A DNA stretch of 64,000 nucleotides from Streptomyces sp. AM 4-1-1 (GCF_029167625.1 NZ_CP119145.1:1922001-1986000), one strand, 5' to 3'; counted from the stretch's first letter, positions 24,455 to 34,580 are shown. Notes: generated by a model not told the origin, from the letters alone. Translations and numbers: made by a program.

Positions 24455-24979
24455 TCAGACGGCGTACTTCTCGTGCGGGATGGCTCGCTCCCACACCGCT
24501 TCGAACGCCGACGCACACAGATCAACTGCGGCAGGCTCTTCCGTCTGGTCAGTGTGGACCCACCGGCCGACGCCGTCGAAGACGTTGAACTGGACAAGAC
24601 GGCCGTCGAACAACCAGAAGTCGTTGCCCGGCAGGGCAAGGTCCGAGGCGTTGCGACGGGGCAGCCAACGGATCTGCTCTCCGGCCGCTACGTTCGTAAA
24701 GGTGCCCGAGTGCTCGAAGGCGATGTAATCGCTGACCGGCTCCGAGACGATGCGGGCACGTCGGATGACCACACCCTTGGCCGTCACCTCTTGCACGAGG
24801 TCAAGCCAGGGACGCCACCATGAAGCCCGGTCGTCCGGGTTCAACCGGTGCCCCTGCTTCCATGCGGAGAAGCCTTCGATCTCGTTGTCCACGCCGTACC
24901 CGTCGCGCATCTCAAGATGCACGGCTGACTCCCGCACTGACCTGATGAGGTCAGAGAAGTCAGTCAGACTCTGCGACAC
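24455..24979 (-). CDS. DUF6879 family protein
   Basis: 174-residue soluble protein typical of the DUF6879 family that travels with DUF5753/XRE regulators. Recognisable segments are AVHLEMRDGYGV, VRRARIVSEP-like IRRARIVSEPVSDYIAFEH, IRWLPRRNASDLALPGNDFW and LVQFNVFDGVG. Function unknown; the family is usually treated as part of the regulator module. It starts at GTG 24979, 20 nt inside the end of the upstream gene, and ends 19 bp before the XRE regulator. All three genes probably form one transcript. Confidence 0.87.
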   Translation of the reverse strand: MSQSLTDFSDLIRSVRESAVHLEMRDGYGVDNEIEGFSAWKQGHRLNPDDRASWWRPWLDLVQEVTAKGVVIRRARIVSEPVSDYIAFEHSGTFTNVAAGEQIRWLPRRNASDLALPGNDFWLFDGRLVQFNVFDGVGRWVHTDQTEEPAAVDLCASAFEAVWERAIPHEKYAV

Positions 24980-25193
24980 GAAGCGCCTCCCTGAGAAGCG
25001 GGACCATCCGCTTCGGAACCCTGATCACCGACTCGTGTCCGGGGATCGACACATCCCGCGAGCTCTCGCTCGTGGTCCGCTCGTCTGCCGTCCACCCCTG
25101 GATCACAAGATCCTTCGACTCCTGGTCCACCCACACAGCGGGTGATCCGTGATCTCCGGACTCGGGATCTTTACCGACGAACCGTAAGGCCAT
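24960..25193 (-). CDS. Small hypothetical protein leading the XRE module
   Basis: 77 residues from ATG 25193 (GGGAGGG upstream), starting MALRFVGKDPESGDHGSPAV and containing the segments VWVDQESKDLVIQGW and VIRVPKRMVPLLREALR. It overlaps the DUF6879 gene by 20 nt. Small proteins of this pattern commonly precede DUF6879 and DUF5753 genes in Streptomyces; none has a defined activity. Probably the first gene of the transcript 25193 to 23588. Confidence 0.8.
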   Translation of the reverse strand: MALRFVGKDPESGDHGSPAVWVDQESKDLVIQGWTADERTTSESSRDVSIPGHESVIRVPKRMVPLLREALRVAESD

Positions 25194-25316
25194 GGTGTCC
25201 CTCCCTGTCGAGCGCGTCGCGCCTGGTTGCACGACCTTCACTCTGTCGGAACCTGCGGGTCAAGAGGGCGTCTTCACCCCGATCCGACCCGATGCTGTTC
25301 ATCGGCGCCACGCACA

Positions 25317-25347
25317 AGGCGCCCGGACCCTTACGGCCCGGACGCCT
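25317..25347 (-). terminator. Terminator at the right islet boundary
   Basis: 10-bp stem with one mismatch (25317-25326 with 25338-25347). It follows the small 62-residue frame and the TIGR03960 gene on the minus strand, so it probably ends the backbone transcript where the islet begins. Confidence 0.6.
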
Positions 25348-25355
25348 CTCTTCAG

Positions 25356-25544
25356 CTACAGCCACTCGACCGCCGAGACGATGCCCGGATCTTGCCGAGG
25401 AGCGGGGAGCGGCGTACGCCGCACAGGGCGGGCAGCCTGCTCGCGCTCCTTCGTCCCGAGCCCTCGAAGGATCTCGGTACGCTCCGCCTCGCTCATGCCA
25501 GCGAGCGTCTCAGCCATCCTCTGGACGGCATCGCCGCTGGTCAC
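25356..25544 (-). CDS. Possible small protein downstream of TIGR03960
   Basis: 62-residue frame beginning at GTG 25544, two nucleotides after the TIGR03960 stop and ending just before a terminator. It reads MTSGDAVQRMAETLAGMSEA with a helical ERTEILRGLGTKEREQAARP segment, then a Pro/Arg-rich part. There is no ribosome binding site of its own, so translation would rely on coupling. Composition is protein-like, but I do not recognise a family; it may be a real islet-edge gene. Confidence 0.5.
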   Translation of the reverse strand: MTSGDAVQRMAETLAGMSEAERTEILRGLGTKEREQAARPVRRTPLPAPRQDPGIVSAVEWL

Positions 25545-25546
25545 GG

Positions 25547-27472
25547 CTACTGCTTGACCTCAAGCGGCAGCAGCGTCTTGCCCGTCGGTCCGATCTGGAT
25601 GCTCGTGTCCATCTGCGGACAGACCCCGCAGTCGAAGCACGGTGTCCAGCGGCAGTCCTCGACCTCGGTCTCGTCGAGCGCGTCCTGCCAGTCCTCCCAA
25701 AGCCATTCCTTGTCGAGGCCGGAGTCCAGGTGGTCCCAGGGCAGGACCTCCTCGTACGTCCGCTCGCGGGTGGTGTACCAGTCGACGTCGACCCCGAAGC
25801 CCGGCAGGGTCTTCTCCGCGCAGGCCATCCAGCGGTCGTAGCTGAAGTGCTCGCGCCAGCCGTCGAAACGGCCGCCGTCCTCGTAGACGGCGCGGATGAC
25901 GGACCCGATCCGGCGGTCGCCCCGGGAGAGCAGGCCCTCCACGATGCCGGGCTTGCCGTCGTGGTAGCGGAAGCCGATCGAGCGGCCGTACTTCTTGTCG
26001 CCGCGGATCTTGTCGCGGAGCTTCGCCAGCCGGGCGTCGGTCTCCTCGGCGCTCAGCTGCGGCGCCCACTGGAACGGGGTGTGGGGCTTGGGGACGAAGC
26101 CGCCGATGGAGACGGTGCAGCGGATGTCGCCCTGGCCGGAGACCTCACGGCCCTTGGCGATGACGCTGACCGCCATGTCGCCGATCTGGAGGACGTCCTC
26201 GTCGGTCTCGGTGGGCAGGCCGCACATGAAGTACAGCTTCACCTGGCGCCAGCCGTTGCCGTACGCGGTGGCGACGGTCCTGATCAGGTCCTCTTCCGAG
26301 ACCATCTTGTTGATGACCTTGCGCAGCCGTTCCGAGCCGCCCTCGGGGGCGAAGGTGAGGCCGGACCTGCGGCCGTTGCGGGTCAGCTCGTTGGCCAGGT
26401 CGACGTTGAACGCGTCGACCCGGGTCGACGGCAGCGAGAGGCCGACCTTGTCGTCGGTGTACCGGTCGGCGAGGCCCTTGGCGATCTCGCCGATCTCCGA
26501 GTGGTCCGCCGAGGAGAGGGACAGCAGGCCGACCTCTTCGAAGCCGGTCGCCTTGAGGCCCTTCTCCACCATCTCGCCGATGCCGGTGATGCTTCGCTCC
26601 CGCACGGGGCGCGTGATCATGCCGGCCTGGCAGAAACGGCAGCCGCGGGTGCAGCCGCGGAAGATCTCGACGGACATCCGCTCGTGGACGGTCTCGGCGA
26701 GCGGTACGAGGGGCTGCTTCGGGTACGGCCATTCGTCGAGGTCCATGACGGTGTGCTTGGACACCCGCCACGGCACGCCCGACCTGTTGGGCACGACCCG
26801 GCCGATCCGGCCGTCGGGCAGGTACTCGACGTCGTAGAAGCGCGGGACGTAGACGCCGCCCGTCTTCGAGAGGCGGAACAGCACCTCCTCACGGCCCCCG
26901 GGCCTGCCCTCGGCCTTCCAGGCCCGGACGATCTCGGTGATCTCCAGGACCGCCTGTTCGCCGTCGCCGATGACCGCGCAGTCGATGAACTCCGCGATCG
27001 GCTCCGGATTGAAGGCCGCGTGGCCGCCCGCGAGCACGATCGGATCGTCCGTCCCGCGGTCCTTCGCGTCGAGCGGGATGCCCGCGAGGTCCAGGGCGGT
27101 GAGCATGTTGGTGTAGCCCAGCTCGGTGGAGAAGCTGAGCCCGAAGACGTCGAACGCCTTCAGCGGGCGGTGGCTGTCCACCGTGAACTGCGGGACACCG
27201 TGCTCCCGCATCAGCGCCTCAAGGTCCGGCCAGACGCTGTAGGTGCGTTCGGCGAGGACGCCCTCGCGTTCGTTCAGCACCTCGTAGAGGATCATGACGC
27301 CCTGGTTGGGCAGACCGACCTCGTACGCGTCCGGGTACATGAGCGCCCAGTGGACGTCGCACGAGTCCCAGTCCTTGACGGTGGAGTTCAGTTCACCGCC
27401 GACGTACTGGATGGGCTTCTGCACATGCGGCAGGAGGGCTTCCAGGCGGGGGAAGACCGACTCGACAGGCAT
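25547..27472 (-). CDS. TIGR03960 B12-binding-type radical SAM protein
   Basis: 641-residue radical SAM enzyme. The N-terminal part (AYEVGLPNQGVMILYEVLN, then LAGGHAAFNPEPIAEFIDC) is the cobalamin-binding-like domain. The [4Fe-4S] cluster motif is RGCTRGCRFCQAG near residue 276. A cysteine-rich end, PCFDCGVCPQ, may bind another cluster. The substrate is unknown; the family is paired or fused with TIGR03936, whose gene lies at 20133. ATG 27472 gives the usual start MPVESVFPRLEALLPHV; ATG 27490 is an alternative. It is followed immediately by a possible 62-residue gene and the islet. Confidence 0.92.
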   Translation of the reverse strand: MPVESVFPRLEALLPHVQKPIQYVGGELNSTVKDWDSCDVHWALMYPDAYEVGLPNQGVMILYEVLNEREGVLAERTYSVWPDLEALMREHGVPQFTVDSHRPLKAFDVFGLSFSTELGYTNMLTALDLAGIPLDAKDRGTDDPIVLAGGHAAFNPEPIAEFIDCAVIGDGEQAVLEITEIVRAWKAEGRPGGREEVLFRLSKTGGVYVPRFYDVEYLPDGRIGRVVPNRSGVPWRVSKHTVMDLDEWPYPKQPLVPLAETVHERMSVEIFRGCTRGCRFCQAGMITRPVRERSITGIGEMVEKGLKATGFEEVGLLSLSSADHSEIGEIAKGLADRYTDDKVGLSLPSTRVDAFNVDLANELTRNGRRSGLTFAPEGGSERLRKVINKMVSEEDLIRTVATAYGNGWRQVKLYFMCGLPTETDEDVLQIGDMAVSVIAKGREVSGQGDIRCTVSIGGFVPKPHTPFQWAPQLSAEETDARLAKLRDKIRGDKKYGRSIGFRYHDGKPGIVEGLLSRGDRRIGSVIRAVYEDGGRFDGWREHFSYDRWMACAEKTLPGFGVDVDWYTTRERTYEEVLPWDHLDSGLDKEWLWEDWQDALDETEVEDCRWTPCFDCGVCPQMDTSIQIGPTGKTLLPLEVKQ

Positions 27473-27585
27473 CGATGTGGTGTCTCTCATCAGCTGGCAG
27501 GGCGGACCATTCAGCGTACCCCGGCGCCCGGACCCGCGACGCCGTCGCACGGACGGCCCTGCGGGCCCCCGGCCGGGGGCCCGGG

Positions 27586-28776
27586 TCATGCGCTTATCGG
27601 CCGTTGCACCCTGATCGACTGGAGCAGCCCGATGGCCACCCACACGGCGAACATCGACGACCCTCCGTACGAGACGAACGGCAGCGGCAGCCCCGCCACC
27701 GGCATGATGCCGAGCGTCATACCGATGTTCTCGAACGCCTGGAAGGCGAACCAGGCGATGATCCCGGCCGCCACGATCGTCCCGTACAGCTCGGTCGTCT
27801 CGCGGGCGATCCGGCAGGCGCGCCACAGGACGATCCCGAGCAGCACCAGTATCAGTCCGGCGCCGAGGAAGCCCAGCTCCTCGCCCGCGACGGTGAACAC
27901 GAAGTCGGTCTGCTGTTCGGGGACGAACTGGCCGGTGGTCTGGGTGCCCTGGAAGAGCCCGGTGCCGGTGAGGCCGCCGGAACCGATGGCGATGCGGGCC
28001 TGGTTGGTGTTGTAGCCGACGCCCGCCGGGTCGAGCGCCGGGTTGGCGAAGGCCGCGAAGCGGGCGATCTGGTAGTCGTCGAGCAGCCCGAGCTGCCAGA
28101 CCGCGACGGCGCCCGCGGCGCCCGCGCCGAGCAGTCCGAAGACCCAGCGGTTCGAGGCACCGGAGGCGAGGAGCACCCCCAGCACGATGACGGCCATGAC
28201 CATCACGGACCCGAGGTCCGGCATCAGCATGACGACGGCCATCGGGATGAGCGCGACGCCGAGGGCCTTGGCGACCGACCGGTGGTCCGGGTGGGCCTGG
28301 TCCCCCGCGTCGACCCGGGCGGCGAGCAGCATCGCCATGCCCAGGATGATGGTGATCTTGGTGAACTCGGACGGCTGGAGGGAGAAGCCACCGCCGATGA
28401 TGATCCACGCGTGGGCGCCGTTGACGGTGGCGCCGAGCGGGGTGAGGACCGTCAGGACCAGCAGCACCGACAGCCCGTACAGCACCGGGACGGCGCCGCG
28501 CAGGGTGCGGTGGCCGAGCCAGATCGTGCCGATCATCAGGGCGAGCCCGATGCCGGTGTTCAGGGCGTGCCGGAACAGGAAGTAGTACGGGTCGCCGTGG
28601 GTGAGCGAGTCACGGCCCCGGGTCGCCGACCAGACCAGCAGCGACCCGATGAAGGACAGCGCGAGCGCGGAGGCGAGCAGCGGCCAGTCGAGCCGGCGGG
28701 CGACGGAGTCGCGGGCGGTGAGCTTGCCCCAGGAGGAGCGTTCGGGCGCGTACCGCTGGACGGAGAAGCCCGCCAT
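27586..28776 (-). CDS. rodA: RodA/FtsW-family peptidoglycan glycosyltransferase
   Basis: SEDS-family polymerase that makes glycan strands with PBP2. 396 residues and about ten membrane helices. The conserved loop is GYNTNQARIAIGSGGLTG, then TDFVFTVAGEELGFLGAGL and LPFVSYGGSSM near the end. ATG 28776 overlaps the PBP2 stop as TGATG, with GGAGG upstream. Together with PBP2 and MreBCD it forms the rod or elongasome set; in Streptomyces the Mre proteins act mainly in aerial hyphae and spore walls. Confidence 0.95.
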   Translation of the reverse strand: MAGFSVQRYAPERSSWGKLTARDSVARRLDWPLLASALALSFIGSLLVWSATRGRDSLTHGDPYYFLFRHALNTGIGLALMIGTIWLGHRTLRGAVPVLYGLSVLLVLTVLTPLGATVNGAHAWIIIGGGFSLQPSEFTKITIILGMAMLLAARVDAGDQAHPDHRSVAKALGVALIPMAVVMLMPDLGSVMVMAVIVLGVLLASGASNRWVFGLLGAGAAGAVAVWQLGLLDDYQIARFAAFANPALDPAGVGYNTNQARIAIGSGGLTGTGLFQGTQTTGQFVPEQQTDFVFTVAGEELGFLGAGLILVLLGIVLWRACRIARETTELYGTIVAAGIIAWFAFQAFENIGMTLGIMPVAGLPLPFVSYGGSSMFAVWVAIGLLQSIRVQRPISA

Positions 28777-30953
28777 CAGTCCCTCCTCGACGTCAGCGGT
28801 CCGGCGAGCGGCTGCTCCCCGGGCGGTGCGGACGGCTTCCGCGAGTTCGGGTCGTACGGCTTGACGGCCGGGGCGTCGATCGAGCCGTCCGGCTGGATTC
28901 TGGGCAGGGCCTTCTGCGGCTTCGGCAGCAGCGCCCGCTTGAGGTCCTGCTTGCCGGTGGCGTCGAGGCCGTAGATGGCGTTGTAGATGTTGCGGACGGC
29001 GGGCCCGGAGGCGCCGGAGCCCGTACCACCCTGGGAGATCGTCATGACGATCGAGTAGTCCTTGGTGTACGTGGCGAACCACGAGGTCGTCTGCTTGCCG
29101 TAGACCTCGGCCGTACCCGTCTTGGCGTGCATCGGGATTCTGTCCTGCGGCCAGCCGCCGAATCGCCAGGCCGCGCTGCCGCGGGTCGCGACTCCCGCGA
29201 GGGCTTCGTCTATCCGGTCGCGGGTGTCCCCGGTGAAGGGGAGCTTGCCGTGCGACTTCGGCCGGATCTCCCGTACGGTCTTTCCGTCGCCGCTGACGAT
29301 CGCCTTGCCGACGCTGGGGTCGTAGAGGGTGCCGCCGTTGGAGATGGCGCTGTAGATGGTGGCCATCTGGATCGGGGTGACCAGGGTGTCGCCCTGGCCG
29401 ATGGAGTAGTTGACGGAGTCACCGGCGCGCAGCTTGTCGCCTTCGAGGCAGTTCTCGTACGCGATCTTCTCGACGTAGGTGCCGTCCTTCTTGCCCTGCT
29501 TGCACCACGCGGCCTTGTTCGCCTTGAAGAAGTTCTCCTTCCACTGGCGGTCGGGGACGCGGCCGGAGACCTCGTTGGGGAGGTCGATGCCGGTCTCCTT
29601 GCCGAGGCCGAACTGGTGGGCGGTCCTGAAGAACCAGTCGCCCGGGTGGGCCTTCGGCTTGTTGCCGCCGTCCTTCTGCCACTCCTTGTGGGCGATGCCG
29701 TAGTAGACGGTGTCGCAGGAGACTTCGAGGGCCTTGCCGATGGTGATGTCGCCGTAGCCCTGGGACTCGAAGTTCTTGAAGACCTGGTTGCCGATCGAGT
29801 ACGAGCTGGGGCAGGGGTAGTTGCCGTCGAACGGGTAGCCGGCGTTGACGGCCGCGGTCGACGAGATCACCTTGAAGATCGAGCCGGGTGCGGCCTGGCC
29901 CTGGATGGCCCGGTTCAGCAGCGGGAAGTTCGACTTCTTGCCGGTGAGGGCGGCGTAGTCCTTGCCGGAGATGCCGCCGACCCAGGAGTTGGGGTCGTAG
30001 TCCGGGAGGGAGGCCATGGCGACGACGCGGCCGGTCCCGGCCTCCATGACGACGACGGCGCCGGAGTCCGCCTTGTAGTTCTCGCCGGTGTTCTTGTCGA
30101 ACTCCTTGCGGGCCGTCTTCATGGCCTCGTTGAGTTCGTACTCGGCGACGTTCTGGACGCGGGCGTCGATGGAGGTGACGACGCTGGCCCCGGCCTCGGC
30201 CTTGTCGCTCCGGGCCTGTCCGATGACGCGGCCGAGGTTGTCGACCTCGTAGCGGGTGACGCCTGCCTTGCCGCGCAGTTCCTTGTCGTACGTGCGCTCC
30301 AGGCCGGAGCGGCCGACCTGGTCGGAGCGGAGGTACGGGGAGTCGCTGTCCTGGGCCTTGGTGATCTCCTCGTCGGTGACGGGCGAGAGGTAGCCGAGGA
30401 CCTGGGCGGCGTTCGCCTTGGCGGGCGAGGGATAGCGGCGTACGGCGGTGGGTTCGGCGGTGATGCCGGGGAAGTCCTCGGCGCGCTCGCGGATCTGGAG
30501 GGCCTGTTGGGTGGTGGCCTCGTCGGTGACCGGGATCGGCTGGTACGGCGAGCCGTTCCAGCAGGGCTGCGGGGTCTTCGCGTCGCAGAGCCGGACCTTG
30601 TCCATGACCTCCTGCGGCTTCATGCCGAGGACGTCGGCGAGCCGGGTGAGGACGCCTCTGCCGTCGTCCTTCATCTTCAGCAGCTCGGTGCGGCTGGCGG
30701 ACACGACGAGGCGGGTCTCGTTGTCGGCGAGCGGGACGCCCCGGGCGTCGAGGATGGCGCCCCGGACCGCGGGCTGCACGACCTGCTGGACGTGGTTGTT
30801 CTTGGCCTCGTCGGTGTACTCCTGGCCGTTGCGGATCTGGAGGTACCAGAGCCGTCCGCCGAGCGTCAGCAGCAGGGAGAAGACGAGGACCTGGATGACG
30901 ACGAGACGGATGCGGACGCGTGGGGTGCGGCCGGTCTCGGGAATGTTGCTCAT
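28776..30953 (-). CDS. mrdA: Penicillin-binding protein 2 (class B transpeptidase)
   Basis: Bitopic membrane transpeptidase, 725 residues. One N-terminal membrane helix (about 15-37), a dimerisation domain, then the transpeptidase domain with SIFK near 356, SCD near 412 and KTGT near 610. A disulfide-capable cysteine pair may exist in the insert containing NKAAWCKQGKK and ENCLEG. The C-terminus is a Pro-rich tail. Overlaps rodA by 1 nt (TGATG) and lies 46 bp after mreD, consistent with one operon. It cross-links the strands polymerised by RodA. Confidence 0.95.
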   Translation of the reverse strand: MSNIPETGRTPRVRIRLVVIQVLVFSLLLTLGGRLWYLQIRNGQEYTDEAKNNHVQQVVQPAVRGAILDARGVPLADNETRLVVSASRTELLKMKDDGRGVLTRLADVLGMKPQEVMDKVRLCDAKTPQPCWNGSPYQPIPVTDEATTQQALQIRERAEDFPGITAEPTAVRRYPSPAKANAAQVLGYLSPVTDEEITKAQDSDSPYLRSDQVGRSGLERTYDKELRGKAGVTRYEVDNLGRVIGQARSDKAEAGASVVTSIDARVQNVAEYELNEAMKTARKEFDKNTGENYKADSGAVVVMEAGTGRVVAMASLPDYDPNSWVGGISGKDYAALTGKKSNFPLLNRAIQGQAAPGSIFKVISSTAAVNAGYPFDGNYPCPSSYSIGNQVFKNFESQGYGDITIGKALEVSCDTVYYGIAHKEWQKDGGNKPKAHPGDWFFRTAHQFGLGKETGIDLPNEVSGRVPDRQWKENFFKANKAAWCKQGKKDGTYVEKIAYENCLEGDKLRAGDSVNYSIGQGDTLVTPIQMATIYSAISNGGTLYDPSVGKAIVSGDGKTVREIRPKSHGKLPFTGDTRDRIDEALAGVATRGSAAWRFGGWPQDRIPMHAKTGTAEVYGKQTTSWFATYTKDYSIVMTISQGGTGSGASGPAVRNIYNAIYGLDATGKQDLKRALLPKPQKALPRIQPDGSIDAPAVKPYDPNSRKPSAPPGEQPLAGPLTSRRD

Positions 30954-30999
30954 GGGGCGCCCCCGGTGGTGGTGGGGCGGGTCCCGGAGGGGTGCGGGC

Positions 31000-31668
31000 T
31001 CACAGGCGCTTGACTCCCTTGATCCTTCCGGCGCGGGCGGCGCGGTTGCGGGCCGCCTTGACGCGCAGTCCGCCGCGCTGGCCGCCGATGCTCAGCCCGG
31101 TGCCGGAGGCGGAGAGCCAGCCGGACGCGACGTCGTTGGCGCCGCCGGACGACTCGGTGACCGGGTCGTTCTCGGTGCGCCGGGCGAGCGCCATGATCAG
31201 CGGCACGGTGAACGGCGCGAGCAGCAGGTCGTAGATCACGGCGGTGATCAGCAGGCTGACCATGCCGACGTGACGGGCCGCGGTGTCGCCGACGAGGGCG
31301 CCGACGCCCGCGTACAGCAGGGTCGAGCCGACCGCCGCTCCGACGACGACGGCCATCGGGCCGAGCGCCGACGTGAGCCGGCCGTTGTCCGGGCGGGCGA
31401 GTCCGGCAAGATAGCCGATCACGCAGAGCACCAGGGCGTAGCGTCCGGCGGCGTGGTCGGCGGGTGGTGCCAGGTCGGCGAGCAGGCCGGCGCCGAAGCC
31501 GACGAGACAGCCGCTGACGGGCCCGTACACGAGGGCGAGGCCGACGACGACGAGGAGCAGCAGGTCGGGGACGGCGCCGGGGAGCTGGAGCCGGGCGAGG
31601 ACGGAGACCTGGACGACCAGGGCGACGACGACGAGGACGATCGCGAGCAGAGTCCGGTTGAGACGCAT
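31000..31668 (-). CDS. mreD: Rod shape-determining protein MreD
   Basis: Polytopic membrane protein of 222 residues with about five or six hydrophobic helices, beginning MRLNRTLLAIVLVVVALVVQ. The acidic-free hydrophobic pattern and the segment LVYGPVSGCLVGFGAGLLAD are typical of MreD. The C-terminal 45 residues are basic (NRAARAGRIKGVKRL). It sits between mreC (8 bp upstream) and PBP2. It anchors the Mre complex in the membrane. Confidence 0.93.
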   Translation of the reverse strand: MRLNRTLLAIVLVVVALVVQVSVLARLQLPGAVPDLLLLVVVGLALVYGPVSGCLVGFGAGLLADLAPPADHAAGRYALVLCVIGYLAGLARPDNGRLTSALGPMAVVVGAAVGSTLLYAGVGALVGDTAARHVGMVSLLITAVIYDLLLAPFTVPLIMALARRTENDPVTESSGGANDVASGWLSASGTGLSIGGQRGGLRVKAARNRAARAGRIKGVKRL

Positions 31669-31676
31669 GGGAAGCC

Positions 31677-32696
31677 CTACTCCTGCTCGTCGGCCGCGTT
31701 GTCACCGGTATCGCTGCCGGTGTTGTCGGTGCCCGTGGTGCCGGTGGTGTCGGTGTCCGTGTCGGCGCCCGGGGGCCGGCCGTTCGCCGACGGGGTGACC
31801 GTGACGGTGACCGTCGGGGTGGGCTTCGGCTTGGCCGACCTGTCCGGCAGGACCGTGTCGCGGGGGTCCTTGCGGGGTGCCTCGACGACGATGCCGACGA
31901 TGTCGAGCTTGGTGAATCCGACGTACGGGCGGACGTAGACCGTCCTGGTCAGATCGCCGCCCGAGGGGTCGACGCGGACGACCTCGCCGACCGGCACGCC
32001 GGGGACGAACGGCTTGTCCCTGCTGGAGCCGAAGGTGACCAGCCGGTCGCCCTTCTTGACCTTGGCCTTGCCGTTGAGGAGCTGGACGGCGAGCGGGCGG
32101 TCGCCCTGGCCGGTGGCGAAGCCCAGTTCGTCGGTCTTCTCCATCCGGGTGCCGACGGTGAAGTCCGGGTCGTTGGCCAGCAGGACGGTCGCGGTGTGCG
32201 GGCCGACGGTGGTGACGCGGCCGACGAGTCCGTCGCCGTTGAGCACGGTCATGTCCCGCTTGAGTCCGTCGTTGCTCCCGGCGTCGATGGTGACGGTCCA
32301 GGAGAAGCCCTGCGCGGACCCTATGGCGATGACCTCGGCGGCCTTGATGCCGTACTGTCCGGCGCCCGACTTCTTCAGCATGCTGTCGAGCTGGCGGATC
32401 TTGCTGGCGTTGCGGTCGTCGCTGCCGAGCCGGGTCTTCAGCTCGGTGTTCTCGCGCTCCAGCGCGGCGATCCGGTCGTGCCGCTCACCGGAGTCCCGTA
32501 CGGCCCCGATGGCGTTGCCGACCGGGTTCACCGCTGCCGCCATGCCGTTCTCGACCGGTCCGAAGACCGTCGCGGCGGCGTGCCTGGCGCCGTCCACCGG
32601 TGACTCCTCGCCACCGCGGATGTCCACGGTGATCAGTGCGAACGCGATGGCGATCAGCAGCACCAGGAGCAGCCGGCTCTCTCGTGTGTCCCTCAC
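31677..32696 (-). CDS. mreC: Rod shape-determining protein MreC
   Basis: Bitopic scaffold protein, 339 residues. A signal-anchor helix occupies about residues 8-24 (RLLLVLLIAIAFALITVD), a coiled coil about 65-95 (RIAALERENTELKTRL), then the MreC beta domain with GFSWTVTIDAGSNDGLKRDM and DPDFTVGTRM. The C-terminus is a low-complexity Thr/Gly/Asp tail. I chose GTG 32696 (VRDTRESRLLL) because homologues begin there; ATG starts 60-75 nt upstream also exist and neither has a good binding site. It links MreB to periplasmic wall enzymes. Confidence 0.93.
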   Translation of the reverse strand: MRDTRESRLLLVLLIAIAFALITVDIRGGEESPVDGARHAAATVFGPVENGMAAAVNPVGNAIGAVRDSGERHDRIAALERENTELKTRLGSDDRNASKIRQLDSMLKKSGAGQYGIKAAEVIAIGSAQGFSWTVTIDAGSNDGLKRDMTVLNGDGLVGRVTTVGPHTATVLLANDPDFTVGTRMEKTDELGFATGQGDRPLAVQLLNGKAKVKKGDRLVTFGSSRDKPFVPGVPVGEVVRVDPSGGDLTRTVYVRPYVGFTKLDIVGIVVEAPRKDPRDTVLPDRSAKPKPTPTVTVTVTPSANGRPPGADTDTDTTGTTGTDNTGSDTGDNAADEQE

Positions 32697-32844
32697 GTGC
32701 GGCGGCCGTGCCTTCCTCGTCGGAATACGGTTCTCTGAAACTCGAAACATCGGCATACCGGCATACCGGTGTGCCGCTGTCATGGTGTGCCGACGTCCCG
32801 CCGCGCCGGGAAACGACACCCGCGCGGCGGAACAGGTCGTTCTG

Positions 32845-33873
<1,029 letters not shown>

Positions 33874-34108
33874 TGAGTTCCCCTTGTTCCCCATGAGGAT
33901 GCGTCGGGCCTTCCCAAGTGAAGCGATGATGGCTTGTTTCAGGTAGGCGAGGTGAGCGCTGTGGGCGTGGAAGCTTCCATCGTAGTGCCGTATGCACGGA
34001 CACAGCGCGAGGGTCCTGCGCCTGTACGGGCGGAACGGGTGCCCGTCCCGTTAAGGGTGACGTTGCGTCGGTGGGATGCGTTCCCGGGAACCCCGACCAT
34101 ATGCCGAA

Positions 34109-34134
34109 GGGCGACCGAATTACTTCGGTCGCCC
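34109..34134 (-). terminator. ndk terminator
   Basis: Perfect 11-bp stem (34109-34119 with 34124-34134), tetraloop ttac, 33 bp past the ndk stop on the minus strand. Confidence 0.8.
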
Positions 34135-34166
34135 CGGGTCGCGAGCGTTGTTCGGCTGATCGGGGG

Positions 34167-34580
34167 TCAGGAGATCCCCGGGAAGAACAACTTCAGCTCG
34201 CGCTCGGCGGACTCCTCGGAGTCCGACGCGTGGATCAGGTTCTCGCGGGTGACCGTGCCGAAGTCCCCCCGGATGGACCCGGGCGCCGCGGCGATCGGAT
34301 CGGTGGGACCGGCGAGGGTACGGACGCCCTCGATGATCCGCTCACCCTCGGCGACGAGCGCGACGACCGGGCCGGAGGCCATGAAGTCGACCAGCGGCTC
34401 GTAGAAGGGCTTGCCCTTGTGCTCGCCGTAGTGCTGCTCCAGGGTGTCCTGGTCGAGCGTGCGCAGCTCCAGCGCGGTGATCTTCCAGCCGGCCTTGCGC
34501 TCGATGCGGCCGATGATCTCGCCCACGAGTGCGCGTCGGACCGCGTCCGGCTTGAGAAGGACGAGCGTGCGCTGGGTCAT
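34167..34580 (-). CDS. ndk: Nucleoside diphosphate kinase
   Basis: Exchanges gamma-phosphate between nucleoside tri- and diphosphates through a phosphohistidine. 137 residues, the normal length. It starts MTQRTLVLLKPDAVRR; the active-site histidine is H117 in RENLIHASDSEESA, and GPVVALVAEGE lines the nucleotide site. Downstream of DUF4233 and folC on the same strand, upstream of mreB; it ends in its own terminator. Confidence 0.97.
   Translation of the reverse strand: MTQRTLVLLKPDAVRRALVGEIIGRIERKAGWKITALELRTLDQDTLEQHYGEHKGKPFYEPLVDFMASGPVVALVAEGERIIEGVRTLAGPTDPIAAAPGSIRGDFGTVTRENLIHASDSEESAERELKLFFPGIS

Noticed and set aside
21003..25546. att core duplication at the islet ends
   Set aside because: I compared both edges by eye and found no convincing direct repeat; needs an empty-site comparison.
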